The position numbers and the translations under genes were made by a program. From an uncultured Erysipelotrichaceae bacterium (GTDB lineage Bacteria > Bacillota_I > Bacilli_A > RF39 > UBA660), in contig CADCQR010000022.1 of NCBI GenBank assembly GCA_902803685.1, positions 1 through 5,078 of the forward strand: a DNA stretch of 5,078 bases, read 5' to 3'. Positions 1 through 5,070 of the stretch are shown one piece after another; positions within the stretch are counted from its first letter, which is position 1; every line of letters begins with the position of its first letter. The notes beneath the pieces were generated by a model. That model did not search any database. It was not told where the DNA came from and saw nothing but the letters and a program-made list of their open reading frames with translations.

Positions 1-336
1 ACTGATACTCGTCTGATTCTTTTTGAGCACCTGAGGCTCAAATTCGCCCTTCCTGTCTCGGGGAACGGACACTTCAACATCACCAAAGCTTGTGCGCAGC
101 GTTTTACTGCTGTGACCGTTCCGGCTGTTGTCGGTCTCCTTGTGCCTGTAATCATACCTGCCGTATCCGAGTTCGTCGTCCAGTTCTGCTTCAAGACCGT
201 TTTCCATGAATTCCGCAATTGTTTCCTTGAACAGATTCTGAATATCCTCCATACTTCCGACATTTGAAAGCCTGAGCAGTTCTCTGATTTTTTCTCTGCG
301 TTCGTTTTCCTCGGGTGTGCGTTTCTTTCTTGCCAT
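1..336 (-). CDS. IS256-family (mutator-type) transposase, N-terminal part, runs off the window
   Basis: The first 112 codons of a DDE transposase are present, and the frame is open to base 1, so the rest of the gene lies left of the window. The protein begins MARKKRTPEENERREK and contains the signature ELDDELGYGRYDYR (about residues 51-64), a conserved NSRNGHSSKTLRTSFG-type segment, and VSVPRDRKGEFEP. These are typical of the N-terminal DNA-binding and oligomerisation part of IS256/Mutator transposases. Full-length members have about 390-410 residues, and the catalytic DDE residues would lie in the missing part. The ATG at 336-334 is supported by GGAGG at 345-349, 8 nt upstream. The enzyme would cut and join its own element ends. 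G+C content is clearly higher than in the next gene. Family assignment is confident, but integrity cannot be judged. Confidence 0.93.
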   Translation of the reverse strand, partial: MARKKRTPEENERREKIRELLRLSNVGSMEDIQNLFKETIAEFMENGLEAELDDELGYGRYDYRHKETDNSRNGHSSKTLRTSFGDVEVSVPRDRKGEFEPQVLKKNQTSIS

Positions 337-344
337 TTTAAAAA

Positions 345-349
345 CCTCC
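345..349 (-). promoter_or_regulatory. Ribosome binding site of the IS256-type transposase
   Basis: GGAGG on the minus strand lies 8 nt before the ATG. It fixes the transposase start. Confidence 0.8.
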
Positions 350-363
350 AATTCGGTGATTCT

Positions 364-392
364 ATTTTACACCTTATCGGAGGTTTACACAA
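364..392 (-). promoter_or_regulatory. Probable transposase promoter overlapping the element end
   Basis: On the minus strand TTGTGT (387-392) and TAAAAT (364-369) are separated by exactly 17 bp and sit just upstream of the transposase RBS. The -10 box matches 5 of 6 consensus bases and the -35 box 3 of 6. The -35 box falls inside the presumed terminal repeat, which is common for insertion sequences because transposase binding to its end can then repress transcription. This is a pattern match only. Confidence 0.45.
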
Positions 393-408
393 GATTTGAG
401 AGAGTCTC
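384..408 (-). repeat. Probable outer terminal inverted repeat of the IS256-type element
   Basis: Read inward on the minus strand the segment begins GAGACTCTCTC and ends TTGTGTAAA. The G start and the TTGTGTAAA core resemble IS256-family ends. It is placed about 70 bp before the transposase start, as expected. The exact outer boundary near 408 is inferred. The partner repeat and target duplication are outside the window, so neither could be compared. Confidence 0.5.
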
Positions 409-456
409 ATGAGTTAGTGAAAAAAACACTGAAAATCTAGTTTTAATTTAATAAGA

Positions 457-486
457 TGAATTTTTTAACTATTATTTGAATATAAT
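457..486 (+). promoter_or_regulatory. Candidate promoter for the plus-strand small RNA
   Basis: A perfect TATAAT lies at 481-486 in an A+T-rich spacer. Transcription from it would begin at about G493, exactly the first base of the 10-bp closing stem of the structured region. The -35 region is poor: TGAATT at 457-462 with 18 bp spacing matches only 2 of 6 consensus bases. The call therefore rests on the -10 box and its position relative to the structure and the terminator. Confidence 0.45.
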
Positions 487-528
487 AATATTGTAGTAAC
501 GTCAGCGTAGCGATATGATATGCATTCA

Positions 529-568
529 ATTTACTGAGAATAGGTCGTTTACTCAGTAAATAACGACC
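529..568. repeat. Two interleaved inverted repeats (alternative hairpins)
   Basis: ATTTACTGAG (529-538) is the exact reverse complement of CTCAGTAAAT (552-561). GGTCGTT (543-549) is the exact reverse complement of AACGACC (562-568). The left arm of the second repeat lies in the loop of the first, so the pairings cross. The 3' arms abut with no linker, which argues against a simple stable H-type pseudoknot with all pairs formed and favours two mutually exclusive hairpins. The pairings are seen directly; the behaviour is inferred. Confidence 0.8.
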
Positions 569-592
569 AGCAAGGGCAGGACTTGCACGTTA

Positions 593-3500
593 CTACCTTT
601 TTGAATATTTGTCTTTAGCCCTTTCAATTAGAAGGGGCTTTTTTAGTTTAGGAAAAAATTTGCTCTCCAGTCGATCCACATTATCCTTAGTATCATCCCT
701 TGTAATTAGTCCATGACGGACAATGCTTTGTAACATATAAGAGAAAAATCTATCTCTTGAGGTTTTATTCATTTCTAGGGCAGTTGTAACAAATTCAGGT
801 GAATCTTGAATTTGTTCGATAAACATGAGGTGTTCTAGTTGATAAGTCGGTTTTTCTTGAAAATCAAACAATTCGATTTTTTTAAAATATTGAAATGTAT
901 TCTTGCTTGTAGCATTTAATACTGAAATATAGTATAAATTCAGCAAAAGATTTAGCGAATACCGCACAAAGTCAGCTTTAACTAGTGAATCAAATTCATG
1001 ATCTCTCATTTTTGCTTTCTTATTTGCTAAATAAGGATGAGTTTTTAGTTCGTCAATTATTTCCTTAAAATTTCCCTCTATTGCGTTACACCAAAACATA
1101 AAAATTCTGTTCGGGAGTGTGTACAAAATCTTTATTAGTGCCGCTTTTTCATCTTTCTTTAAAATGTGCTCAAAACATGGAAGTGATTTTGAAACTATCT
1201 GAAGTAAAGATGTCATTCTAATCAATTTATTATTCAGTTCATCTATGATTGAATCATCCCAATCATAAATATCTCTAATTGAAAACTCCTTAACCATTAA
1301 TTCTTCGACTTTCTCTTCAGATTTTTCAATTCGTTTTTTTTCATCTTTTTTGTTTAGTGCTCTTTCGGAAATAGATGGAGGCACACATCCTTTTATAAAT
1401 GAAGGCATAGTATTAGTAATGTCAAATTCACTCCAAGATTCATCTAATAACGTTGTTTTTTGTATGTATTTTAATATTTCTATTAAAATAGATGTTTCGT
1501 CTGTTAAGTAGATAACAAAGAGGAGGATGTCTGTACAAATATTTATACAAGCTTTATTAATTACATCATATAATGCATCATGATCTTTTCTAAATATTAT
1601 CTCCTTGGCTACAAAATATGCCAAAATGCTTTTATTTCTAAATCTATAAGCTTCGCTACTTTCCTCAGTATCTGTAATTATTTTTGCTGTTTTAGCAATA
1701 CGAATAATATCTTCAGTTTCAAGTTGATTACCGTAATCTCTATTATACTCATCAATTATCTTTTCGATTTGTTTTCGTTTAATAGGATATGCCTTGTTGA
1801 AATGTATATAGTATGCAATTCTTCCAAACAATACATATACTAAATCAACCGTTATGTTCCTATTCTTATAACTATTGTTCAATGCATTATCAATTCTATT
1901 AGTTAGATTAGCTTCAAACACTTTACTGAAAGCATTAGTGTTTTTGTAAATTGCTTCACCAACATTGTTCATAAAATTTTCTGCAATTTGAATAATGTAA
2001 TAGGGTTCTGGCGGGATAATATTTAAATGAGTTTTGAATAATTGATCAATTTGGTTAACAATTTGTTCTATATTCTTTTCTGATTTATCATCTGCTTTCT
2101 CTTTTACTACAGCTCTAACTATTTCTCGGCGTTTATGACCAACTGGAGGCTTTATTTCGAATCTAGCTATTGCTTCTTGATCTTCGATGTTAATATTGTA
2201 TGGGTTAAAATCTATAGTGCGAGAATTGGAAATAATAACAGTTCCGAATCTACTACTTAATGCTTGGAAAAAATCTCTTATGTTTATCCCATCTATCTGC
2301 TCAAAATCGTCTAAAATGAAAATACAACTATCCTTATCGGATTGCTCAAATGCTTGCCATTTGCTCTTGTCGTTTCCATAAACATCTTCAAATAATGCTC
2401 TAATAAGCTTATCGATATTCTGTCGTTTATTAGCACTTTTTTCAATAAGCTTTTCTGGACTTCCAAATAAAACATAGTTGTTATTTGCAAAAGATGTAAA
2501 TATATGCTTTAGTAATGTAGTTTTTCCAACATTACCTGAACCGACAATCATAGAATAGTGATACTTTACTAATTCCTCAATAAAACTTTCATAAGAAACA
2601 ATTAATGAGTCTTCAGTGGAGTTATTTTCATGGAAAACTATTGAAGGGAAGCTATAATAGCTATCATTGTTGTCATATTTTATGAATTCTTCGAAGTCAT
2701 CTGTTATATTCAGAACAGTTTTTTCGTGCTTTATCTGTTCGGTTTTCACATCATCATGTTCATATTGATTTGATTGCTCATTCCAAGTATACTTGTGATG
2801 GCTATATTCCAAAGAGTATGGATTTAATACACCAACAATATAGGAGCTTTCACTCCAATCTCCGTTATTACAAAGACAACCGCCAGATTGTATTATAGTT
2901 TCCGGTGACCCGTTAAATGATGTTTGCTTACTGTAATTATAATGTTCATGTCCATGGAAAACTATATTACTTTTCTTGATTACAGTATCCTCTATTTTAT
3001 TCTTTATTACATCTCTATAAAAATCAGGAGCATGATGCATGATAGAAATTATAAAATCTGCATCTGAATTCTTCGCTAACACGTCAATTACGTTATCAGG
3101 AATGTATAAAAGTCCTTTATATTGATCGAGGGTTGAAAAAATGGCATTATTAATTAAATTAATTTGTATTTTTAAATCTCCAATGCTAATTACTTTTTTA
3201 TCAGCGTATATCTCTGAAGCTTCAAAGCAATGATTAAACTTAGAAAAAGCATAAAATGATTCTAGCTTTTTATATTCAATCATCTCTCTTTTTGAATACT
3301 GATCGTTTTTTAAATAAGATAAATCCAAGGGGGAATTATTATGATTAACATCATGATTGCCGGGTACGACTAAAACTGTACATTTACACATAAAAGCTTT
3401 ATTCAATCTAACTATCAAACTCCCCAATAGTTTCCTTGCGTTATTAAACTGGGATACACTGCCAGACTGAGTAATATCACCCGAAATAATGATAATAATG

Positions 3501-3598
3501 TTCTTAATTCCTACTGATTTATAGCTTTTTAGTGAATCAACCATTTTATTTATATGAATATCACTTATATCGCTTTCTTTAATTAATATGTATGTCAA
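593..3598 (-). CDS. Metallophosphoesterase-STAND (NACHT-like) ATPase, candidate anti-phage effector
   Basis: A 1001-residue reading frame. Residues 1 to about 270 form a calcineurin-like phosphoesterase with every metal-site motif: D13-I-H15, G40-D41, G80-N-H-D83, H188-H189 and G216-H-E-H219, closest in style to CpdA/class III phosphodiesterases. A P-loop ATPase follows: Walker A GSGNVGKT (353-360), Walker B IFILDDFE (426-433) and a sensor-like IISNSR (455-460). A STAND-type PP/hP segment (IIPPEPYYI, 527-535) and a winged-helix ending YRFRNKSILAYFVAKE (651-666) come next. The rest to 1001 is predicted mostly helical, presumably sensor or scaffold. No signal peptide or clear membrane segment is seen in this frame, so it is probably cytosolic. 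By family logic, the STAND part would sense and oligomerise and the phosphoesterase would cut a nucleotide or nucleic acid; the substrate is unknown. The TTG at 3598 has no RBS, only a T tract, so it is probably not the real start. An ATG at 3632 with AGGAG is one base out of frame. With 17 or 20 T the protein would begin MDNKSIFFFFF and gain 11 or 12 residues. Confidence 0.85.
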   Translation of the reverse strand: MTYILIKESDISDIHINKMVDSLKSYKSVGIKNIIIIISGDITQSGSVSQFNNARKLLGSLIVRLNKAFMCKCTVLVVPGNHDVNHNNSPLDLSYLKNDQYSKREMIEYKKLESFYAFSKFNHCFEASEIYADKKVISIGDLKIQINLINNAIFSTLDQYKGLLYIPDNVIDVLAKNSDADFIISIMHHAPDFYRDVIKNKIEDTVIKKSNIVFHGHEHYNYSKQTSFNGSPETIIQSGGCLCNNGDWSESSYIVGVLNPYSLEYSHHKYTWNEQSNQYEHDDVKTEQIKHEKTVLNITDDFEEFIKYDNNDSYYSFPSIVFHENNSTEDSLIVSYESFIEELVKYHYSMIVGSGNVGKTTLLKHIFTSFANNNYVLFGSPEKLIEKSANKRQNIDKLIRALFEDVYGNDKSKWQAFEQSDKDSCIFILDDFEQIDGINIRDFFQALSSRFGTVIISNSRTIDFNPYNINIEDQEAIARFEIKPPVGHKRREIVRAVVKEKADDKSEKNIEQIVNQIDQLFKTHLNIIPPEPYYIIQIAENFMNNVGEAIYKNTNAFSKVFEANLTNRIDNALNNSYKNRNITVDLVYVLFGRIAYYIHFNKAYPIKRKQIEKIIDEYNRDYGNQLETEDIIRIAKTAKIITDTEESSEAYRFRNKSILAYFVAKEIIFRKDHDALYDVINKACINICTDILLFVIYLTDETSILIEILKYIQKTTLLDESWSEFDITNTMPSFIKGCVPPSISERALNKKDEKKRIEKSEEKVEELMVKEFSIRDIYDWDDSIIDELNNKLIRMTSLLQIVSKSLPCFEHILKKDEKAALIKILYTLPNRIFMFWCNAIEGNFKEIIDELKTHPYLANKKAKMRDHEFDSLVKADFVRYSLNLLLNLYYISVLNATSKNTFQYFKKIELFDFQEKPTYQLEHLMFIEQIQDSPEFVTTALEMNKTSRDRFFSYMLQSIVRHGLITRDDTKDNVDRLESKFFPKLKKPLLIERAKDKYSKR
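617..645 (+). terminator. Intrinsic terminator, plus strand, inside the 3' end of the minus-strand gene
   Basis: AGCCCTTTC (617-625) pairs with GAAGGGGCT (631-639) through nine pairs including one G-U, with an AATTA loop. It is followed by T640-T644, giving six consecutive T with T639. This is a textbook rho-independent terminator for rightward transcription, ending the candidate small RNA. It is embedded in codons near the C-terminus of the phosphoesterase-STAND protein (around PKLKKPLLIERAKDK). On the opposite strand it lacks a T tract, so it would not end that gene's own transcript. Confidence 0.75.
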
Positions 3599-3632
3599 AA
3601 AAAAAAAAAAAAAATATTGATTTGTTATCCAT
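3579..3632 (-). CDS. 17-residue out-of-frame product from the well-supported start (off-frame of the STAND gene)
   Basis: The ATG at 3632-3630 has AGGAG five bases upstream, the best translation start in the area. It reads MDNKSI, then six Phe codons from 18 T residues, then DIHIN and a TAA at 3581-3579. The peptide is probably not functional. It is what ribosomes would make from this allele unless the T tract slips. One base fewer or two more would join this start to the phosphoesterase-STAND frame. Alternatively, the reference sequence miscounts the homopolymer and this is simply the true 5' end of the big gene. Confidence 0.6.
   Translation of the reverse strand: MDNKSIFFFFFFDIHIN
3597..3614. 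repeat. 18-base homopolymer (A on plus strand, T on coding strand)
   Basis: Eighteen uninterrupted A residues lie between the ATG/RBS at 3632-3642 and the first phosphoesterase codons. Long mononucleotide tracts in a 5' coding region are classical slippage sites, by DNA polymerase (phase variation) or RNA polymerase (transcriptional slippage). At length 18 the ATG frame ends after 17 codons; at 17 or 20 it continues into the large protein. Homopolymer miscounting in the assembly is the main alternative. Confidence 0.9.
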
Positions 3633-3637
3633 AAAAA

Positions 3638-3642
3638 CTCCT
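3638..3642 (-). promoter_or_regulatory. Ribosome binding site pointing to the ATG at 3632
   Basis: AGGAG on the minus strand is followed by TTTTT and then ATG. The TTG start at 3598 has no such site, so this motif argues that translation begins at 3632 and crosses the T tract. Confidence 0.8.
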
Positions 3643-3672
3643 AAGTAAAAAAATAGAAACTCATATATACAT

Positions 3673-3690
3673 TAGACTTCCTCGGAAACT
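3673..3690 (+). repeat. Left terminal inverted repeat of the MITE-like element
   Basis: Eighteen bases perfectly inverted with respect to 3768-3785. Pairing stops immediately outside (T3672 faces T3786) and inside (T3691 faces T3767), giving a sharply bounded repeat. Confidence 0.85.
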
Positions 3691-3767
3691 TATTTTTTGT
3701 TTTACAAATGTATGCAAAAATGCGATATTAAGACTTTGTGACACTATACATTTTGATGAATAGTTTT

Positions 3768-3785
3768 AGTTTCCGAGGAAGTCTA
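3768..3785 (-). repeat. Right terminal inverted repeat of the MITE-like element
   Basis: Perfect partner of 3673-3690. Its last two bases, TA, would be part of the presumed target duplication. Confidence 0.85.
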
Positions 3786-3947
3786 TTACAGTCACTAAGA
3801 TTAATTTCAGACGAGGAAAAAACATTTCTAAAACCTCTTGATTTTTAGGTAAATAATGGTTTCTACATTTCGCTCCACCACTACATTCCCTATTTCTGCA
3901 TTCTGGATTTTCTTATAACATTTCGTAGAAATACCTCTTACTGTAAT
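3785..3947 (-). other. Foldable leader region downstream of the minus-strand promoter
   Basis: This is most of the gene-poor stretch 3633-4020. On the transcript, ATTACAGT (3947-3940) can pair with ACTGTAAT (3792-3785) over 8 perfect bases. Nested within it, a second stem of nine pairs with a 2-nt bulge forms between 3925-3935 and 3858-3866. A 6-bp hairpin (3828-3833 with 3843-3848) is followed a few bases later by TTTTTT on the minus strand and could be a weak attenuator. No known riboswitch core was recognised. A+T-rich DNA gives chance pairings, so this is a weak call. Confidence 0.25.
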
Positions 3948-3960
3948 ACAACCATTTATT

Positions 3961-3989
3961 ATTATAAATGATTTCGACATTTTTTTCAA
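3961..3989 (-). promoter_or_regulatory. Near-consensus sigma-70/SigA promoter directed toward the STAND gene
   Basis: On the minus strand TTGAAA (3984-3989) and TATAAT (3961-3966) are separated by exactly 17 bp. The -35 box matches 5 of 6 consensus bases and the -10 box all 6. Transcription would begin near 3954 and pass through the MITE-like element before reaching the RBS at 3638-3642, giving a leader of more than 300 nt. It is the best promoter seen upstream of the phosphoesterase-STAND gene. Confidence 0.65.
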
Positions 3990-4020
3990 GTCCACATTTT
4001 AACATAATTTGAAGTATCCG

Positions 4021-4167
4021 ATTTTCGCAGTTCTTACACTATCGCCTACAGATGCACTGAGAGAGATACACAACCGTATGCCGCTGATATTGCCGGAGAG
4101 TGCTATGGATGAATGGATCAGTCCGGATGGGAATCCTAATAAGGTTGTTATTGAAAAATCATTTTAG
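4021..4167 (+). pseudogene. C-terminal remnant of an SOS response-associated peptidase (SRAP; YedK/HMCES family)
   Basis: Forty-eight codons, read from ATT at 4021 to TAG at 4165-4167, give IFAVLTLSPTDALREIHNRM followed by PLILPESAMDEWISP. The IHxRMPxILP core and the following W are hallmarks of the C-terminal part of SRAP proteins, which cap abasic sites in single-stranded DNA. Full members have about 200-230 residues, so most of the gene, including its N-terminal catalytic Cys, is missing. A same-frame stop (TAA, 4000-4002) lies just upstream, placing the breakpoint near 4003-4020. It marks where the A+T-rich island replaced or disrupted older chromosomal sequence. Confidence 0.7.
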
Positions 4168-4180
4168 AAAGGAATATGCT

Positions 4181-4399
4181 ATTAATACAGATTTACCATT
4201 ACTTATCAGTTTCTACATGACCGAAAAACACATGGACGATATAACACTCGCCCGCAAATGCATTATTTCACCGATGAACATTGTAAACATCAAAAAAGGC
4301 AGCCACACCTATTCTCAGCAGCTTGTTGAGAATATCGGACGTGGGTTGGAGCTGAATGCTGATGAAATGCGTGGGTTTATGGGTATTGCTGGATTTTGA
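4181..4399 (+). pseudogene. XRE-like helix-turn-helix fragment (possible small DNA-binding protein)
   Basis: The frame contains LISFYMTEKHMDDITLARKC, then ISPMNIVNIKKGSHTYS, then LVENIGRGLELNADEMRGFM and ends GIAGF. This resembles the C-terminal HTH segment of a Firmicutes XRE-like family whose proteins read roughly DVEVYKKANI, KLFSKIRS and LELNLDETKDLLERAGY. Family members usually have an N-terminal extension and continue past AGY, so this copy looks truncated at both ends. The start is unclear. GAAAGGA at 4167-4173 would serve a rare ATT start at 4181 (72 residues). The ATG at 4217 has no RBS, and an ATG at 4176 is out of frame. An ATG at 4100 lies inside the SRAP remnant and is unlikely. 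If expressed it would be a DNA-binding regulator. Confidence 0.5.
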
Positions 4400-4410
4400 T
4401 AAAGAAAAAG

Positions 4411-4451
4411 ACCGTCCTTTGAAGTGAGAATCTTCTTAGGACGGTTGCTTG
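4411..4451. terminator. Bidirectional intrinsic terminator between convergent genes
   Basis: ACCGTCCT (4411-4418) pairs with AGGACGGT (4438-4445). After a TT/TT mismatch the stem continues as GAAG (4421-4424) with CTTC (4432-4435), leaving a 7-nt loop. A T-rich tail follows on the plus strand, and an A-rich flank (AAAGAAAAAG, 4401-4410) supplies T residues on the minus strand. It can therefore end both the HTH fragment and the minus-strand gene at 4567-5070. Confidence 0.75.
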
Positions 4452-4566
4452 TATTTTTTGTTCGCAGTAATGTAGGTCACAATCCGAAAAAAGGATACTA
4501 AATCCAATTATTACATAATCCATCTTGATAATGTCTACAATTATCTTATCAATCGATTCATACACA

Positions 4567-5070
4567 TTAATTTTTTGATGCTATATTATCAATTAATTTA
4601 ACCGAGCAACTAAGCCACTTATAAGTCACTTTATATCCTTTTCCAAATAAATCTTCACACATTTTTTCATTTGGTATTTCTCCATCGAAAGAAATATATT
4701 CCTTATAATCATTTAAAACAATCTCTATTATTTTAAGAAAATCTTTATCTCTCTCTTCTTCTACTACCGCTATTTTATACTCCGACTCCAAAGCAGCCCC
4801 TGCAAACAATAGAAGTGATACTACTGCACAGCTTTGAGAATCCATACTCTCAATCATATTTATGAGTTTCAATCTCATTTCAGAGGGTTTAAGATCAAAC
4901 ACATCTTCGTTATCACCCAACCTATTATATTGGCAATAATTTGTAATTGGTTCATTATCTGCAAGTATTTTTAATAAACTAAGAACATTCATTACATTCT
5001 CTTTTGAGGATTCATAATAGGAAAGAATTTCTGAGGCTTTTTGACTGTCATATTGATTATTAATAAGCAT
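4567..5070 (-). CDS. Hypothetical protein, 167 residues or longer, start possibly outside the window
   Basis: A mostly charged, helix-rich soluble protein that I do not recognise. Visible features are a Lys/Glu/Ser-rich first half, a hydrophobic stretch CAVVSLLLFAGAAL around residues 81-94 that could be a buried helix, and an acidic VVEEERDKDF that follows. It ends VKLIDNIASKN. There is no signal peptide or catalytic motif. The ATG at 5070-5068 has only AGG directly against it, too close for a normal RBS. The same frame has no stop in the remaining bases to the window edge, so the true start may lie further right. It is A+T-rich like the phosphoesterase-STAND gene and unlike the SRAP/HTH remnants. 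Transcription probably ends at the hairpin at 4411-4445. Confidence 0.7.
   Translation of the reverse strand: MLINNQYDSQKASEILSYYESSKENVMNVLSLLKILADNEPITNYCQYNRLGDNEDVFDLKPSEMRLKLINMIESMDSQSCAVVSLLLFAGAALESEYKIAVVEEERDKDFLKIIEIVLNDYKEYISFDGEIPNEKMCEDLFGKGYKVTYKWLSCSVKLIDNIASKN

Larger units (their letters stand above)
493..645 (+). ncRNA. Candidate structured small RNA, convergent with the phosphoesterase-STAND gene
   Basis: This segment has the parts of a complete small transcription unit: a TATAAT 7 bp upstream, a structured body and an intrinsic terminator. The body is closed by a perfect 10-bp stem, GTAGTAACGT (493-502) with ACGTTACTAC (587-596). Inside are hairpin A (529-538 with 552-561, 10 perfect pairs), alternative hairpin B (543-549 with 562-568, 7 pairs, extended by 550-552 with 556-558), and a small hairpin (570-574 with 582-586, GCAAG/CTTGC, 7-nt loop). 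The terminator is at 617-644. No open reading frame of note occurs on this strand. About 50 nt of the RNA is antisense to the 3' end of the neighbouring coding sequence. I do not recognise a known RNA family. It could instead be a DNA-level structure or the 3' UTR of the minus-strand gene. Its existence as RNA is inferred. Confidence 0.5.
3673..3785. mobile_element. 113-bp MITE-like element with perfect 18-bp terminal inverted repeats
   Basis: TAGACTTCCTCGGAAACT (3673-3690) is the exact reverse complement of AGTTTCCGAGGAAGTCTA (3768-3785). The 77-bp interior is A+T-rich with no reading frame of note. Each end is bordered by TA, which fits a TA target duplication as made by IS630/Tc1-mariner relatives, so this may be a non-autonomous derivative mobilised in trans. 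No transposase of that type is in the window. It sits between the minus-strand promoter at 3961-3989 and the phosphoesterase-STAND gene, so it would be transcribed into that mRNA leader as a long hairpin. A plain regulatory hairpin is the alternative. Confidence 0.65.
3766..4005 (-). pseudogene. Possible decayed small gene, interrupted by a stop and by the MITE end
   Basis: Reading from an ATG at 4005 gives a 30-codon frame beginning MLKCGLEKNVEII, stopped by TAA at 3915-3913. The same frame then continues for 48 codons with a Cys-containing stretch (ENPECRNRECSGGAKC) and runs into the right repeat of the MITE-like element, stopping at 3768-3766. The sequence looks protein-like, but I recognise no family and see no good RBS. 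A competing 49-codon frame starts at the ATG near 3981. The region also holds a promoter and can fold, so it may be a non-coding leader instead. Confidence 0.25.

Noticed and set aside
529..568. Stable classical H-type pseudoknot with both full stems
   Set aside because: The loop that must cross the 10-bp stem would have zero nucleotides, so both complete stems cannot coexist. Alternative hairpins fit better.
493..596. Retron-like msr-msd: 10-bp a1/a2-style ends and a CAGC just after the left arm
   Set aside because: No reverse transcriptase on either strand in the window, the element is shorter than usual retron RNAs, and the neighbouring gene is convergent instead of downstream. The resemblance is superficial.
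493..596. Integron attC recombination site (long imperfect palindrome with AAC...GTT near the ends)
   Set aside because: The terminal boxes do not match RYYYAAC and GTTRRRY (GTTACTAC has C and T where purines are needed), and no integrase or cassette arrangement is visible.
1580..1843. 87-codon plus-strand frame
   Set aside because: Lies entirely antisense within the intact ATPase/STAND coding region, has no supporting RBS, and its translation is low-complexity Ile/Phe/Asn/Ser-rich.
2187..2381. 64-codon plus-strand frame
   Set aside because: Antisense shadow of the Walker B region of the STAND gene, with no RBS or recognisable protein features.
4100..4180. Upstream extension of the HTH frame from ATG 4100
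   Set aside because: This part overlaps the SRAP remnant in another frame, and the recognisable SRAP residues explain the sequence.
4377..4565. 62-codon minus-strand frame starting at GTG 4565
   Set aside because: It runs straight through the bidirectional terminator and into the antisense of the HTH fragment, has no RBS, and resembles nothing known.
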